Positions 38,789-49,781 of a stretch of 64,000 nt of DNA are shown here, one piece after another. Below the pieces are notes generated by a model. That model was not told the DNA's origin. It did not search any database and saw only the letters and a program-made list of their open reading frames with translations. The stretch is from Valencia hispanica (Eukaryota > Chordata > Actinopteri > Cyprinodontiformes > Valenciidae), in the NCBI GenBank assembly GCA_963556495.2, contig OY747713.1, positions 5,642,821 to 5,706,820 on the forward strand, written 5' to 3'. Position numbers and translations under genes: made by a program. The first letter of the stretch is position 1. Each line of letters begins with the position of its first letter.

Positions 38789-39505
38789 AATTTAACCTTT
38801 ATTTAACCAGGAAGGTCCCATTGAGATTACTAATCTCTTTTCCAAGGGAGTCGTGGCCAAGACAGCGGCACAATTTAAAACAATTTAGAATTACAGAACA
38901 GATTTCAAGCAAAAATTTCAAAATAATTATTTAAAAACATTTACAAACCATGGACTTCATTTCCAAACCTTTGAGCAATAATTTAAATGTTCCTATAGGA
39001 ACCAGTTCCTTTAATTTCCAGTTTTTCTGTAAATTGTTCCATGTTGTGGGGGCAGAAAACTGAAACGCCACCTTACCAGATTCTGTGCGAACACTTGGTA
39101 CAGACAGCAGCAATGATTCTTGAGAACGTAAAGAATGTTGTCCAGCCGCTGTTGGTTGAATGGATTCACCAAGATATGGTGGGAGCAGATGCAGAATACC
39201 CTTATGAATGCACATAAACCAGTGAGTGAGTCTACGAGTTTCCAGTGCTGGCCAGCCCACATGTGTGTGAAGTTCACAATGGTGTGTGTGAAGCTTACAA
39301 TTTGTGATGAACAGCAAAGAGGCATGGTAGACAGAGTCAAGCAGTTTCAATACTTGAGTTGGGGCATTCATATAAATAAGGTCACCATAATCCAAAATCG
39401 GTAAAAATGTTGCTGCTACTAGTTTCTTTTTCACATAATCTATTTCTAAAGAAAAAGCCGATTTTCAGTCTCAGCTTCCTAACTAATTGTTCAACATGTC
39501 CTTTA
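38789..39505 (-). mobile_element. Non-LTR retrotransposon C-terminus and 3' tail
   Basis: The minus strand has a 167-codon open frame (38931-39434) carrying LPILDYGDLIYMNA and KLKELVPIGTFK, the C-terminal part of a fish LINE reverse transcriptase protein. The frame can be extended upstream to about 39505 in another phase (KLRLKIGFFFRN). Downstream, the 3' UTR contains AATCTCAATGGGACCTTCCT and ends with GGTTAAATAAAGGTTAAAT at 38790-38812, a very common LINE tail in fish. The insertion is 5'-truncated and its C-terminal frame is unusually intact. Confidence 0.8.
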
Positions 39506-39506
39506 C

Positions 39507-39738
39507 AGCGTTAAAGCTTAGCACTACCGCAGAAGCTAACATCTACGGTCTTCCTTTTTTCCGCTCTTGGAGCCAATCACGGCCAAGGAAAATAAATGGG
39601 TTGGCTGTTTTGCAAACAGCAGCAAGTAGCATCTGAACTAGCATTGTGTCTGGGTATTTCAGCTTCCCAAGCTGCATTCAGTTTCGAATATTTTAGATAT
39701 GCTCTACAAAGAAATCCACAAATACTGAACTTTTTCTG
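39507..39738 (+). mobile_element. Tigger-like MITE, copy 2 (partial)
   Basis: The sequence from AGCACTACCGCAGAAGCTAA (39519) through AATATTTTAGATATGCTCTA (39688) follows the interior of 60122-60439 and the reverse of 17126-17576. Both terminal repeats are missing: the left side abuts the LINE at 39505 and the right side abuts an L2-type tail at 39740. Confidence 0.65.
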
Positions 39739-39739
39739 T

Positions 39740-39815
39740 GACTTATGTTGTTCAGCGCTTTGTGACTTCTGTGACTGTGAAAAGTGCTTTATAAATACAC
39801 TTACTTACTTACTAA
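39740..39815 (+). mobile_element. L2-type LINE 3' tail
   Basis: TTCAGCGCTTTGTGACTTCT followed by GTGAAAAGTGCTTTATAAAT and (ACTT)n is the extreme 3' end of an L2-type LINE with its short tail repeat. The rest of the LINE is absent. Confidence 0.6.
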
Positions 39816-40578
39816 CTTTGAATACGCTTAAATGTGTCATACAATTAAATTTGGAAAGTCTGATCAACCTTAAGAATTGTATCTTTAAAAAAAATGCTCA
39901 CACTGATTTTTGACATACATTATGGTGCAACAGGTAATTAAGGTGATAAAGAGATATTAAAAGTCAGGTTAAACATTAAGATTTTTGCTAACATTTCAGA
40001 GTGACATGTTCACCAGGGGAACTAACATATCTGACCGGGATCAAAAGTAAAAAAAAGCTCTGGGTAACTAGCCAAAACATGACCGCATAGGCTGGTTAAA
40101 CCGCAGCACGCAGGTAAACATTGTTTGACCCCAAATAAACAGAAACATTTGCCACTGGAAGCAGAAGTTACAGCAAACAACAAAACAAGTAAATGGAGGT
40201 GAGCCGAAGAACATCGAGATAAGAAGACTGGAGCAGAGAAAAGCTCGGAACAAAAGTCAGACGGACAACAGGCTGATGAAAATTCATGCGAGGAAGAAGC
40301 AGCGAGAAAACAAAGAATTAAAGAAGAGCCTGAATCTTTTCTTTTTTGTTGTTGTTTAAAAGGGAAGATAAATGAGAAGAAATTGACTCAGGCCTGGGGG
40401 AGAGGGAGAACGTTGTGTACTGAATTTACGCAGGACACAATCTCTCCTCGCTTCCCGATACAATTCAGTTCAAAGCCAGGAACATTTGTCTCACCCTAAA
40501 TTCAAACACTGAAACCTTTTCTCCCCCTGTGCTCAGATGACAGCTCTGCCATATTAGGAGGGTGAGCGTTCGTCCTTG

Positions 40579-40605
<27 letters not shown>
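40579..40605. repeat. (GT)n microsatellite
   Basis: About 13 GT units. More GT/AC-rich sequence surrounds it (40700-40860), which explains the long minus-strand frame there. Confidence 0.9.
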
Positions 40606-40609
<4 letters not shown>

Positions 40610-41109
40610 TGAGACCAAATCTATTATCTCCGCACGTATCCAGGTCACATCTAAGGGTCGTGCAGAGTGACCCATCACTGCTATCGTAGCCTGGTTTCTG
40701 GGTGTGTATGTGTGTGTGTTTGAGTGATCTCTGGCCGTCCTTGCTATGCCCCTGTCTTACGTCCTCTCTGGTGTAAACACACATATAGAACACGCACGCA
40801 CGCACACGCACAGAGCAGCCTGTGTTGGCAGTAAAACACAAACACACACTTGCACACATGCAGTGAGAGCCTCCAGCTGTTTCCAGTCTCTCTCCTGTCC
40901 ATCTGACAGACACTCAGCAGACTGATCTCCTTAGCTCGAGCCATCAGAGTCGCCCCCACCCCCCTTTACTCCGCCTCTTTATCTTGATTTCTTGTCATCC
41001 ACTGCCCTCCCGTCTCTGTTTTGTGTCTCTCCCTCTCCTGACTTCACCCTACATTTTTGTCTGATTCCTTCCCCTCCTGGAGTCCATGTTTCACCCCGGC
41101 TTCCTGAAA

Positions 41110-41165
41110 CGCCCAGCCGACCAGGAACAACATTAAAACCACCTGGCTGACACGGAGCAGGTCCT
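41110..41165 (-). mobile_element. Fragment of the 12037-12345 repeat family
   Basis: GACCAGGAACAACATTAAAA and CCACCTGGCTGACA match the inverted terminal part of the repeat at 12037-12345. The rest is missing. Confidence 0.4.
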
Positions 41166-41671
41166 CCCTCAAGCTGTCTAAACTATAAACTCTGCAGGTG
41201 TGCCTCTTTTTAGAACATAATGGGAGAAGAGTCCAGCACTGTAAAAATAGGAGGCAGTATGGCCATTACATTTACTCTTTTTCAAACATATGCAACTAAT
41301 TAAACTGGCATGTTACGAGCTGGGAACCCAGATAAGCATCTTTAACTCCAGTCCAACTCATTTGTCTTGCAGGGTGGAGGAACCAGGCGAATGAATTCGA
41401 TTTGGTAACTTTAAACTATTTTTTCCAGCTGTGACTGAAACAAATTAAACTTATATATCGTTTTTATTTATTTTTCCTCTTTGTCATGTTCACTTTGACT
41501 TGTTTAATTTGACATATTTTGTTGTTGAAGTTCTTGGCCATTTATTCATAAAGAAAATAGAGAGATGTGGGCCAAAAAATAAAAAAAATAAAAAAAATCA
41601 ATAAATGCAACATCTCTAAACACACAAGAAATAAAACTGCGAATCTTTGTTTCCCTAAAAATATTGTTAAT

Positions 41672-42093
41672 GGTGACATATCATGCCTCTTTTTAAACAA
41701 GTTAGAATAGGTCTATGGTCTGTGCAAAACATGTTAATGAAGTTCTTTGCACAAAATTCAAAATTTCAATTCCTTTCAGAATGAGCCATTTAGAGGGCTC
41801 TGTCACTTTTATGCAAATTATGACTGCAAAGCACGCCCACCCATCTTGTTACTAAGCTGTGGGTTTGCCACACATGAGAATGCATTGGAATTTAAATCAG
41901 TGGGCGGGGTTTGACAGATTGGAGGTAGGGGTTGATAGCTGAGGGGCGGCAAATTCTGCTTATTGTGACACTTTTTAAAATTGCTTGTAGAATTACCAGA
42001 TTTCTGACTGCAACAAATTGCACAAAATGTTTGGACTGTTTAAAGAGGCAACACAAAAGGATGAAGTGACATTTGCATAATATGTTCCCCTCC
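41672..42093. mobile_element. Candidate MITE of unknown superfamily
   Basis: The left end GGTGACATATCATGCC and right end GCATAATATGTTCCCC form imperfect inverted repeats around a 420-bp non-coding interior, which has a GCAAATTATGACTGCAAAGC segment. Similar sequences are familiar to me as dispersed in fish. TTAA precedes the left end, but no matching duplication was found on the right. Confidence 0.45.
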
Positions 42094-42499
42094 AAAGCTC
42101 ACATCATTGCACCTAATGAGCACAATGTACTGTTACACCCCTTTGTAACAACATGCACATAGTGGTTTTTGGCTGGCTTTAACCTTTTCCTTCTTTACTA
42201 TTAATATATAAAATATATTTTTAATAGTAAAAAAAAACACTAAAACAATCTTCTTTTCCATTGTTTGCCTGTTTCCTTCAACAGTACATTCGTTTTTCAT
42301 GTCAAATTGATGTAGTGAAGAAGCATTAACACTAACTGCCATGTCATTGATCATAAACTTATGCATTTAACAACCTCTCCAAACATTTGTGTGACATGTT
42401 TATGTAAAATAAGCCTCATGGAATAGGTAAATCCTTTTCATGACAAAAGCAGTAGTTGATGACAATTTGAATGCAATAACTAATTAAAAAAAACTAGAA

Positions 42500-42600
42500 A
42501 AGTCCTTGTAGAGTGCAGACATCTACCAACACCAAGGCAGCTCAAACAGACAGACAAACCCTGGTGAAAACATAGCCTCCTTGGCAGAGGTAATCAATCC
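42500..42600 (+). mobile_element. RTE-tail-like fragment
   Basis: GTCCTTGTAGAGTGCAGACA with CAAACAGACAGACAAACC and a CATAGCCTCCTTGGCAGAGG end matches the style of RTE-type 3' ends seen also at 13851-14290. Confidence 0.5.
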
Positions 42601-43799
42601 CCAGAAGAGTTTTTTTAGTCATTTCCCAGACCATGATACTTCCTCTACTCACCTACATTTTCTCTTAAACGTTTTAACTCAAAACCCATCTTTACTGTTA
42701 GCACATTATTATTTAACTAGTAATACTGTCTAAATACTGAAAAGGTGGGTAGTAGGTTAGGGCTTGTAGAGGCAGTTTATATATAGACTTAGTTCGAACT
42801 GCTTTGATGCTGCCGTGTTTAAGCTCCATATTATCTCTGGCATGGTGTTAACATCTGTTTCACTTGTCTCATTGGGTGAAAATGTTCTTAACATCTTATA
42901 TTTTACACTCAGACACATTTTACAGAAATTACCCAAACTGTTAGGACCACCACATTAGTCAAAGTATTTTCATTATATACATGTTTTGACGACACAAACT
43001 GTAATGAATGCAGATCACTGTAGAGATTAGTACAGTTTTCTAGATTCAGAGGAACCAAATCTGCTTTTTCCACAACAGGAATCCATGAATATCTTCTGTT
43101 TTTGGCATAGGGAGGTGGTCTCTTGGAATATCTACCAAATCCCATCCATCTTTTACTTGTTTAGAGGAGTTAACTCTCCTCTTTTTCACAGGGAACTGGG
43201 ATTAACACCGCTTTCTAGTTCCATTTACACATCTATGATGGGGCTGCAGAAACCAATCTTCTGTGCATCTAAAAGCTTTAAAGGCGTAAATACTTATATC
43301 ATCTGTAAAAGCAACCTGCTTTGACACAACAAACCCAAAAAGGATCTAATGAATGGCTTCCTCAGGGGCTTCTGGTTAACTCCCTGCACCGTATTCCATC
43401 ATTTCCCTCACTCTTGCTGTTCACTAACCTCCTTCACTTGGACAACTCACTGTGGCTCTTATTATCCGTCTGCTGGCCTCTTGACTCCCACAATATGTCA
43501 CCATATTCTGCTCCCAGTTTGACAGTCTTATCAGCCTCAGGGCAGACAAGCTAAACTGCTGCAGTGGGTGGCAGAGCTACTGCCCCATTTCTGCTTTCCC
43601 AGGAAATCCGTCTCCACATACACGACACGGACCAAAAAACTATATTCTACGACTGCTACAATGACTAATACGATGTTCCTGTGACTTACCAAGGATGAAT
43701 CTTTGCAGCCAGATATGAATAACAAATAGAAAGTTTGGCCATTTTTATTAATAGATAATCATACTAGTAAAAAGGGAAATTATGTAGTCTGTTTTCAAT

Positions 43800-44270
43800 T
43801 TACACTGTAACTGTTCGTCCTCGCCTTCCTCCAGGGTCCTTGCACTCTGCTTATCCACCTTTCTTCAACACACTCCTTCAAATTTTCCTCAGTGTTTTCT
43901 CTTTTGTCTCCGGTTTTCCTTCCTTCGTACACATTTGGTCAAGGGCAGCCGCCCAACCCCCCCCCACTCTCCTTCTCTCTCAGCTACCCTTTTGTCCCTG
44001 TAATTCTCTCCTTCTCTCACTCTGTTCCTTTCATCTACATCATTCTGAATGTTCCCTCTTCATCCCGTGCCCCTCACACCATTTTTCCTGCACTTTCATC
44101 TGCTCCTAGCCTCGAGTCGGCCATCCTCAGATCCAGCGGCCTACTGCATCGTTGACTTTCCTCAGAGCCTGCTCTTCATAATATCCCCCCTCTCTTCAAG
44201 TCCTCTGACTTTCTCTGAAGTTTCTCTGAAGAGAAGTCACTCACATACTCCCATTTCACTGAAAGAAGGC
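43800..44270. repeat. Pyrimidine-rich tract
   Basis: The plus strand is dominated by C and T words (CTTCCT, TCTCTC, CCCCCC), giving several overlapping S/P/L/F-rich frames without domains. A second such tract is at 50770-51130. No function assigned. Confidence 0.45.
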
Positions 44271-46379
44271 GTGGGCCCTTGAAAAAAACCCTCATTGTGT
44301 AAAAAGCCTGAGGGATGTGGTATCAATGTGCAACAAAACATTCTCTAAATGCTTTCGTTACGCTACAAACTACCTGCAGTTTCTCTGAGCTTCTCTGGTT
44401 TTACCCTTCACTTCTTCTACTAAGTCTTTAAGTCAGCATTCAAGTCAAGCAAACCAACTCATTCATCACAACTCCCACAAGGAAAACAGGGCAATTACTT
44501 GACACTTTTCAGCTTTCTTCCTTGCCTTCTATTATACTTTAATTCATTATAAACACAGAAAACTAAACAATTTCTCAATTTTAATGATTAAAAATGATGT
44601 AATTGAACAAATTAATGACCAAACGCATTACTAGGTAATCCTATCCTCTTGGCTAAATTTAAGCACCACTCGCAAGTGGTCACAGAACAGTCATTAGTTA
44701 CAAAAGTTATGCTTAAATGGAAGTTATGATAACCTTGCTAGCATAACTTCAGTTTAATGGATGAATGGGGCCATGTATCGTGAGATTTTGGGCAAAAACC
44801 TCACAATGATTGATTAACTTTCCAGAAGTATATTGTAAGCCTGCAGAAATGTAGCAGAGCTGCCAGAACAGATTTATTTGGAAGGTCTGTCTTACATTCT
44901 TTGCTTTAGCATTTTTACAATGCAAAACAAAAAAAGACACAACGACCATACGCTCCTGTAAATGTAAAAGCTGAGAATTGTTTTGTAACTTAGCAACAAG
45001 CTCTAACTCATATAAAACTTGGAAATATTTTATCACATATTTTCTGTCTATCCATCATGTATACACGCTTATTCCAGTTCGAGGACAATGGGGGCCGCTA
45101 ATTGTCCCCAGAGGTTACTTAGCAAAGGATAGGATATATAAATAGAAAAAACTAGAATTTGATTATTTAACCCATTATTTTTTATGAAACCTTTTATTCA
45201 GAAAAAAATCCCTTTAAAGAGAAGTTTTGAGGAGTATCATTGTGTTAGGAACACAGTGAAGCTTTTCTCCTCTGAGTGCAAAAAGCCTAGGCTATTCATA
45301 CTGACTATGAGGATACATTATTACGACTAAATTTAAACTCTCGCCATCATTTGCATGTGAACTTACAGACTGTATTAAATAGGGAGCATCATTCTTCATA
45401 ATATAACATATTGTTATATGATTAAATTGTTTTATTAGTAAGCTAGAGGCTAAAGCAGAGCAACCTTTTGCGTACAATGGCCATTAATTAAGGGTTCAGG
45501 AAGGAATAAGGATGATTTTACTTTTATTTCATCTCTGATGGAAGCATGCGGGAACACTCAGAGCACTTCTTCATGATAATTACTTTTTTTTTTTTTTCAT
45601 AAATCGTTTTATGGAAATTTTTGGGCCCTAATCTGATAGCTGCCGCATTTATGTAAGGGAGGTAAAAGAGTTGGGATGTGACATCCAAACAGATGAGTTC
45701 CTCCTGATGTAACCCAAACCCACAGCAGTTTATGGTCTGCTCTTCAGGACATTAACCTGTAGATCCCTCTAATCAGTCTTTATTTGTGCTCTTGCAACAA
45801 GAGTCGAATGCTGCACACATATTAGTCATTATGGTTAACCTTATTATGCTGTTAGAGAAAGCCCAGCTCTCTTTTACAAGCATGGCCCTGCTTAAAAAGC
45901 CGTATGGAGGGATAGGAAAGGTTTATATTCTACATGGAGAAGAGCTGCATCTGTAAGCCAATCGTCTGCAATCTGAATTCAAGAAAATTGCTCAAACACC
46001 CTGTACATATCTCCCACAACTTATGACAGGGATGAACTGGGCCCAGAATGTCTAAAAGCTGAGTTGTGAAATTTAGTGCAATTTAGGTGTTAGAAAAACA
46101 GTTTTTTCCCTTCGAAGGCTGTCGTTTTTTTCCCTTCTTTTTAAAAAATAAAACACTTAACAGCAGCCAGCTCCATCTCCAAGACTCAGCACATTCACCA
46201 GGAAGTATTTAAGGTTACTTCTGTCTACTGAAGGGCACTGTGAGTAGTGTGTACCCAATAAATCGGTTAGATCCCAAACAGATAAGTTAACCCTCACTCT
46301 AAAGTTACGAAATGTCTTGTGCAAAAGTAGAGGGAGCAGCGGAACTGCTAGGTGATTTGTGTTCGATTTGCTTTACAGC

Positions 46380-46715
46380 ATCTAGAACCTTTCCACATTT
46401 TATAACATTATAAACTTTAGTGTACTTTCATTAGGCTTTTATATGATAGGCTAACACAAGGTTCTGCAGAATTGCCAATTCAATACTTTTGCATCACTTA
46501 CAGTTGAAAGTCTTTTGGGGGAACGTCTCCTACTAGATTATTAATTAGATTTAGGTCTGGACTTTGACTGGGCCATTTCAATAGGCTAATATGCTTTGAT
46601 TCCATTGTAGCTCCTGCTGTATGATTAGTTGTTGTTCTGCTGCAAGATGAACCTACAGGTGAACCTCCAGCAGTCTCAAAGCTTCTGCAGCCCCCACTAG
46701 ATTTTCCATCCATTC
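46380..46715 (-). mobile_element. Tc1-like transposon, left part of a disrupted copy
   Basis: From the terminal-repeat-like stretch at 46384-46480 onward, the minus strand reads the 3' half of a Tc1-like transposase, including LKWPSQSPDLNL (catalytic-region signature) at about 46540-46580. The match stops near 46715, where L2-type LINE sequence begins, and a short continuation reappears at 48124. Confidence 0.7.
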
Positions 46716-48123
46716 ATCACTTCAGATTAAACACATCCCGACGGGATGAGTTGACTTTCGCAGTTATGCTGACGATACATAGTTGTACATCTCCATGTCT
46801 CCTGATGACACACGGCCAATGGATGACTTTTTAACTGCATTTTAGACATAAAATCCTGGATGACAGAAAACTTTCTCCAGCTCAACCAGGACAAAACTGA
46901 AGTTTAAGTCATCAGTCTTGAGGCACATAAAGAAACTTTTACCAAAACTACAATCACTGTCTTTTAATCTTTCTTTACAAGTGAAGAACCTGGGCGTGAT
47001 TTTTGATTCTGGGCTGACTTTTATCCCACATATTAAAAACATTACTAAAATTGCTTTTTATCATCTAAAGAACATTGCCAGAGTCTGCCCCATTCTCTCT
47101 CGGGCCAACACGGTGACACTGATGCATGCCTTTATCACCAGTAGAATTGATTACTGTAATGCCCTGCGTTATGGTCCTCTCAAAAAGAGTATATCAGGTT
47201 TACAGCTTCTACAAAATTCAGTAGCACATGTCCTGGTTATGAAGACCAGGAGGCGGGAGCACATGACAACAGTCTTAAATTCATTGGATTGGCTCCCCGT
47301 ATGTTTTAGGATTGATTTTAAGGTTATTTTAATGGTTTTTAAGTGTCTTAATGGTCTTGGGCTTTCTTGTCTTTCAGAACTACCTTTACCATATAAACCT
47401 TCGCAGTCTCTGCCCTCCTCTGGCAGCCGTCTCCTTGTTATCCCTAAATTCAGGACACACACTCACGGCGAGGCGTCTTTCCAGTTTTATGGCCCTCAGC
47501 TCTGGAACAGGCTGCCGGAGGACCTTAGGGCAGCAGAGAACATACATGTTTTTAGAAGCAGGCTCAAGACTCACCTTTTTAGCTTAGCTTTTAACTGATT
47601 ATCATTTATTATAGTCTGTTTAACTGCTTTGCATGTTTTACTTGCTTATATTTTATCAGTGTTTTATCACTTAGTCTTATCATATTTCCCCACTGTTTAT
47701 ATTTTAAACCTGTTGTTTTAATCTTCCTCTGTGGGAGCCCTCTGCCTCGGAAGCGGTGGTCAGCTGTGACTGCCTGGGTGCTCTCCAGGTAGCGCTTGGC
47801 TGGAGGTGGGAGTCTCGGCCATGCCTCCTCTGGGTGCCCTGTGTTTGTGCCTTGGCTGCTGCTGTTGATGTCCTGCTGCCGGTGCAGATGGCTCCTTTGA
47901 TGGCAAATCTGTACTTGGCCCAATGTCCTTTTATTGTTGCTATTAAGTATGTGTGAGCATGGGGCTTGGATTGGGGGGAGGGGGGTATAATTCTGATCAT
48001 GCTTTTAAATCTGTCGGGGCGGGATGGGATTGTGGTTTGTATGGGGTCAATTGTAATCTGTAAAGCACTTTGAGTTCCAATCTTTGTATGAAAAACGCTT
48101 TAAAAATAGAGTTTGATTTGACT
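46716..48123 (+). mobile_element. L2-type LINE, C-terminal RT and 3' tail, inserted in a Tc1 copy
   Basis: The RT catalytic box YADDT is at 46765-46779 followed by an in-frame stop, then SPDDTRPMDDF. After a frameshift, the open frame at 46918-47598 (226 codons) carries VKNLGVIFDSGLTF, SRIDYCNALRYG, LDWLPVCFRIDFK and ends with RLKTHLFSLAFN, the standard L2-type C-terminus. The 3' UTR ends with TGTAAAGCACTTTGAGTTCC, a KAACGCTTTAAAAATA-like stretch and a TTTGATTTGACTTGATG repeat tail at 48107-48126. The copy is 5'-truncated and inactive. Confidence 0.85.
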
Positions 48124-48170
48124 TGATGATGCTGCTCCCACCATGTTTCATAATAGGAATGGTGTTAGCT
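48124..48170 (-). mobile_element. Tc1-like transposon, right part of the disrupted copy
   Basis: GATGCTGCTCCCACCATGTT followed by a GGAATGGTGTTAGC segment corresponds to the region that follows the 46380-46715 piece in Tc1-like elements. This indicates the LINE landed in this copy. Part of the expected sequence between the two pieces is missing. Confidence 0.6.
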
Positions 48171-49390
48171 TTTAATCAATCAATCGTCAATGGAGACTTT
48201 TTTCTACCTGAGACTATTTTCACTTTAGCTAGAGCAATGGAATCAATGATGTCTGAGATTTTCTCGAGGAAAATATCTACCAGCTTGTTTACTGAGTTGG
48301 AAGATGAGGAGGATGTGATGGGAGGGTAAAAACGTTTAAAGGTTTCAACTGAACTGTTCCATAGAACCGTGGTCTCACTGCGGCTAGATAGTTTAGCAGA
48401 GATGGTAGTTTTAAAGAAAATGCAGAAATTGTCAGATAATGCAATATCATTTACCGAGATGTTGAATATATTTAAACCTTTGCTGATAATTAAGTCCAGA
48501 GTGTGTCCTCGATTGTGTGTTGGTTGTTTGACATGCTGGGTCAGGCCAAAGTTATGAAGAATGTCACCTAATGTTTTTGCTAGGTGATCTTAGGGGTTGT
48601 CGGTATGGATGTTGAAGTCCCCCACAATGAATAATTGGTCATAGTCGATACATATTACGGAAAGAAGGTTGCTGAAATCATTGAAGAAGTTAGTTAAGTT
48701 TTGGGGGTTTATATAAACTTCGAAATAAAGCTTTGTTAGGCTCATTTATCTGGGTAGCTAGGTATTCAAAAGAGTCAAAAGTGCCCAGGGATACCTTTTT
48801 AAGTTCATTAAGTTATGAAACTTGTGGCTACGCCTCCACCTCGTCTGTGTTTCCTGCTCTCACTTAAAAAATTGTAATTTAGAGGGCTGCTTTGAGGTGA
48901 GCCCTTGGGTAGTTCATCAAGTGATTTATTAAGTGATGTCTGATTTAGATAACAGAACATGTTCGAGGTAAACAGTCTCACTCTAGCTTTGTTGAGATAA
49001 CATTGGTTTTCTCTGAACAGATGCTTGGCACATCCAAATATTATAAAATGATTAATAAATGATATTGATTTTTTAAACAGATTAATTTGTTTCTTCTTCC
49101 TTGGGAAGAGTAGTATTGTTCTGTGGCTTCAGTGCGAGACTGATGGACTGAGTTAACACCAGGCTGCCAGACTTTTGCTCCCTGAAGTCATCAGTAAAGT
49201 TGTCTCATTTCCATATCCAGTGTTTACTTCCATGTTCACTTCAAGGAGACGTATCTTCATCTCCATTGCCTCCATGCTCTGGAGCAGTTTGTCAAAGTTC
49301 TCAGCTGAGCAAAACACCATTTCGTTAATCCACAGTCCTTCAAAAAAAAGTAATCAAAAAAACAGATCCGTTCTAATACAGTAACTCCAG
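48170..49390 (-). mobile_element. L2-type LINE endonuclease fragment
   Basis: On the minus strand the segment 48590-48640 reads VGDFNIHTDNP, the conserved GDFN motif of the LINE apurinic endonuclease. It is followed by FGLTQHVKQPTHNRGHTLDL and ALSDNFCIFF toward 48400. Upstream (49080-49320) coiled-coil-like pieces suggest the preceding ORF or 5' region. Frames are interrupted. It faces opposite to the L2-type piece at 46716-48123, so these are two separate insertions. Confidence 0.75.
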
Positions 49391-49685
49391 AGGCTGGGGG
49401 TATAAAGTAACTACAAAAAAAGATAAGAAAAGAAAATCAGAAAAGAGGATAAGGCAAGAGATTGGGAGAGATCGGGAGAGGGTGCTCCTCCTTCAGCAGC
49501 CACAAGGAAATTCATTTGGCGGCTCAAATGGTGGACTGCCCTGTTGACTGATTTCCATCGGTATGAATACGTCATGTTGCTTGTTGCTTTGATTGGTCTT
49601 AGCACTGTCCATTTGCATGCAGAGACAGTTTGAAAGACTACTGTAGATTCCGCCCCCTAGGACTGAGTTTGTCTGGGTCATGGCC

Positions 49686-49689
<4 letters not shown>

Positions 49690-49779
<90 letters not shown>
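49690..49779. repeat. (TA)45 microsatellite
   Basis: A pure 90-bp alternating TA tract, the longest simple repeat in the window. It can extrude as a cruciform and is expected to vary in length between individuals. Confidence 0.98.

Positions 49780-49781
<2 letters not shown>

Noticed and set aside
40554..40913. 119-codon minus-strand frame rich in C, V and T
   Set aside because: It follows from GT/AC-rich simple sequence including the (GT)n at 40579.
46918..47598. 226-codon frame as a host protein
   Set aside because: It is the C-terminus of an L2-type LINE reverse transcriptase with a frameshift and stop upstream.
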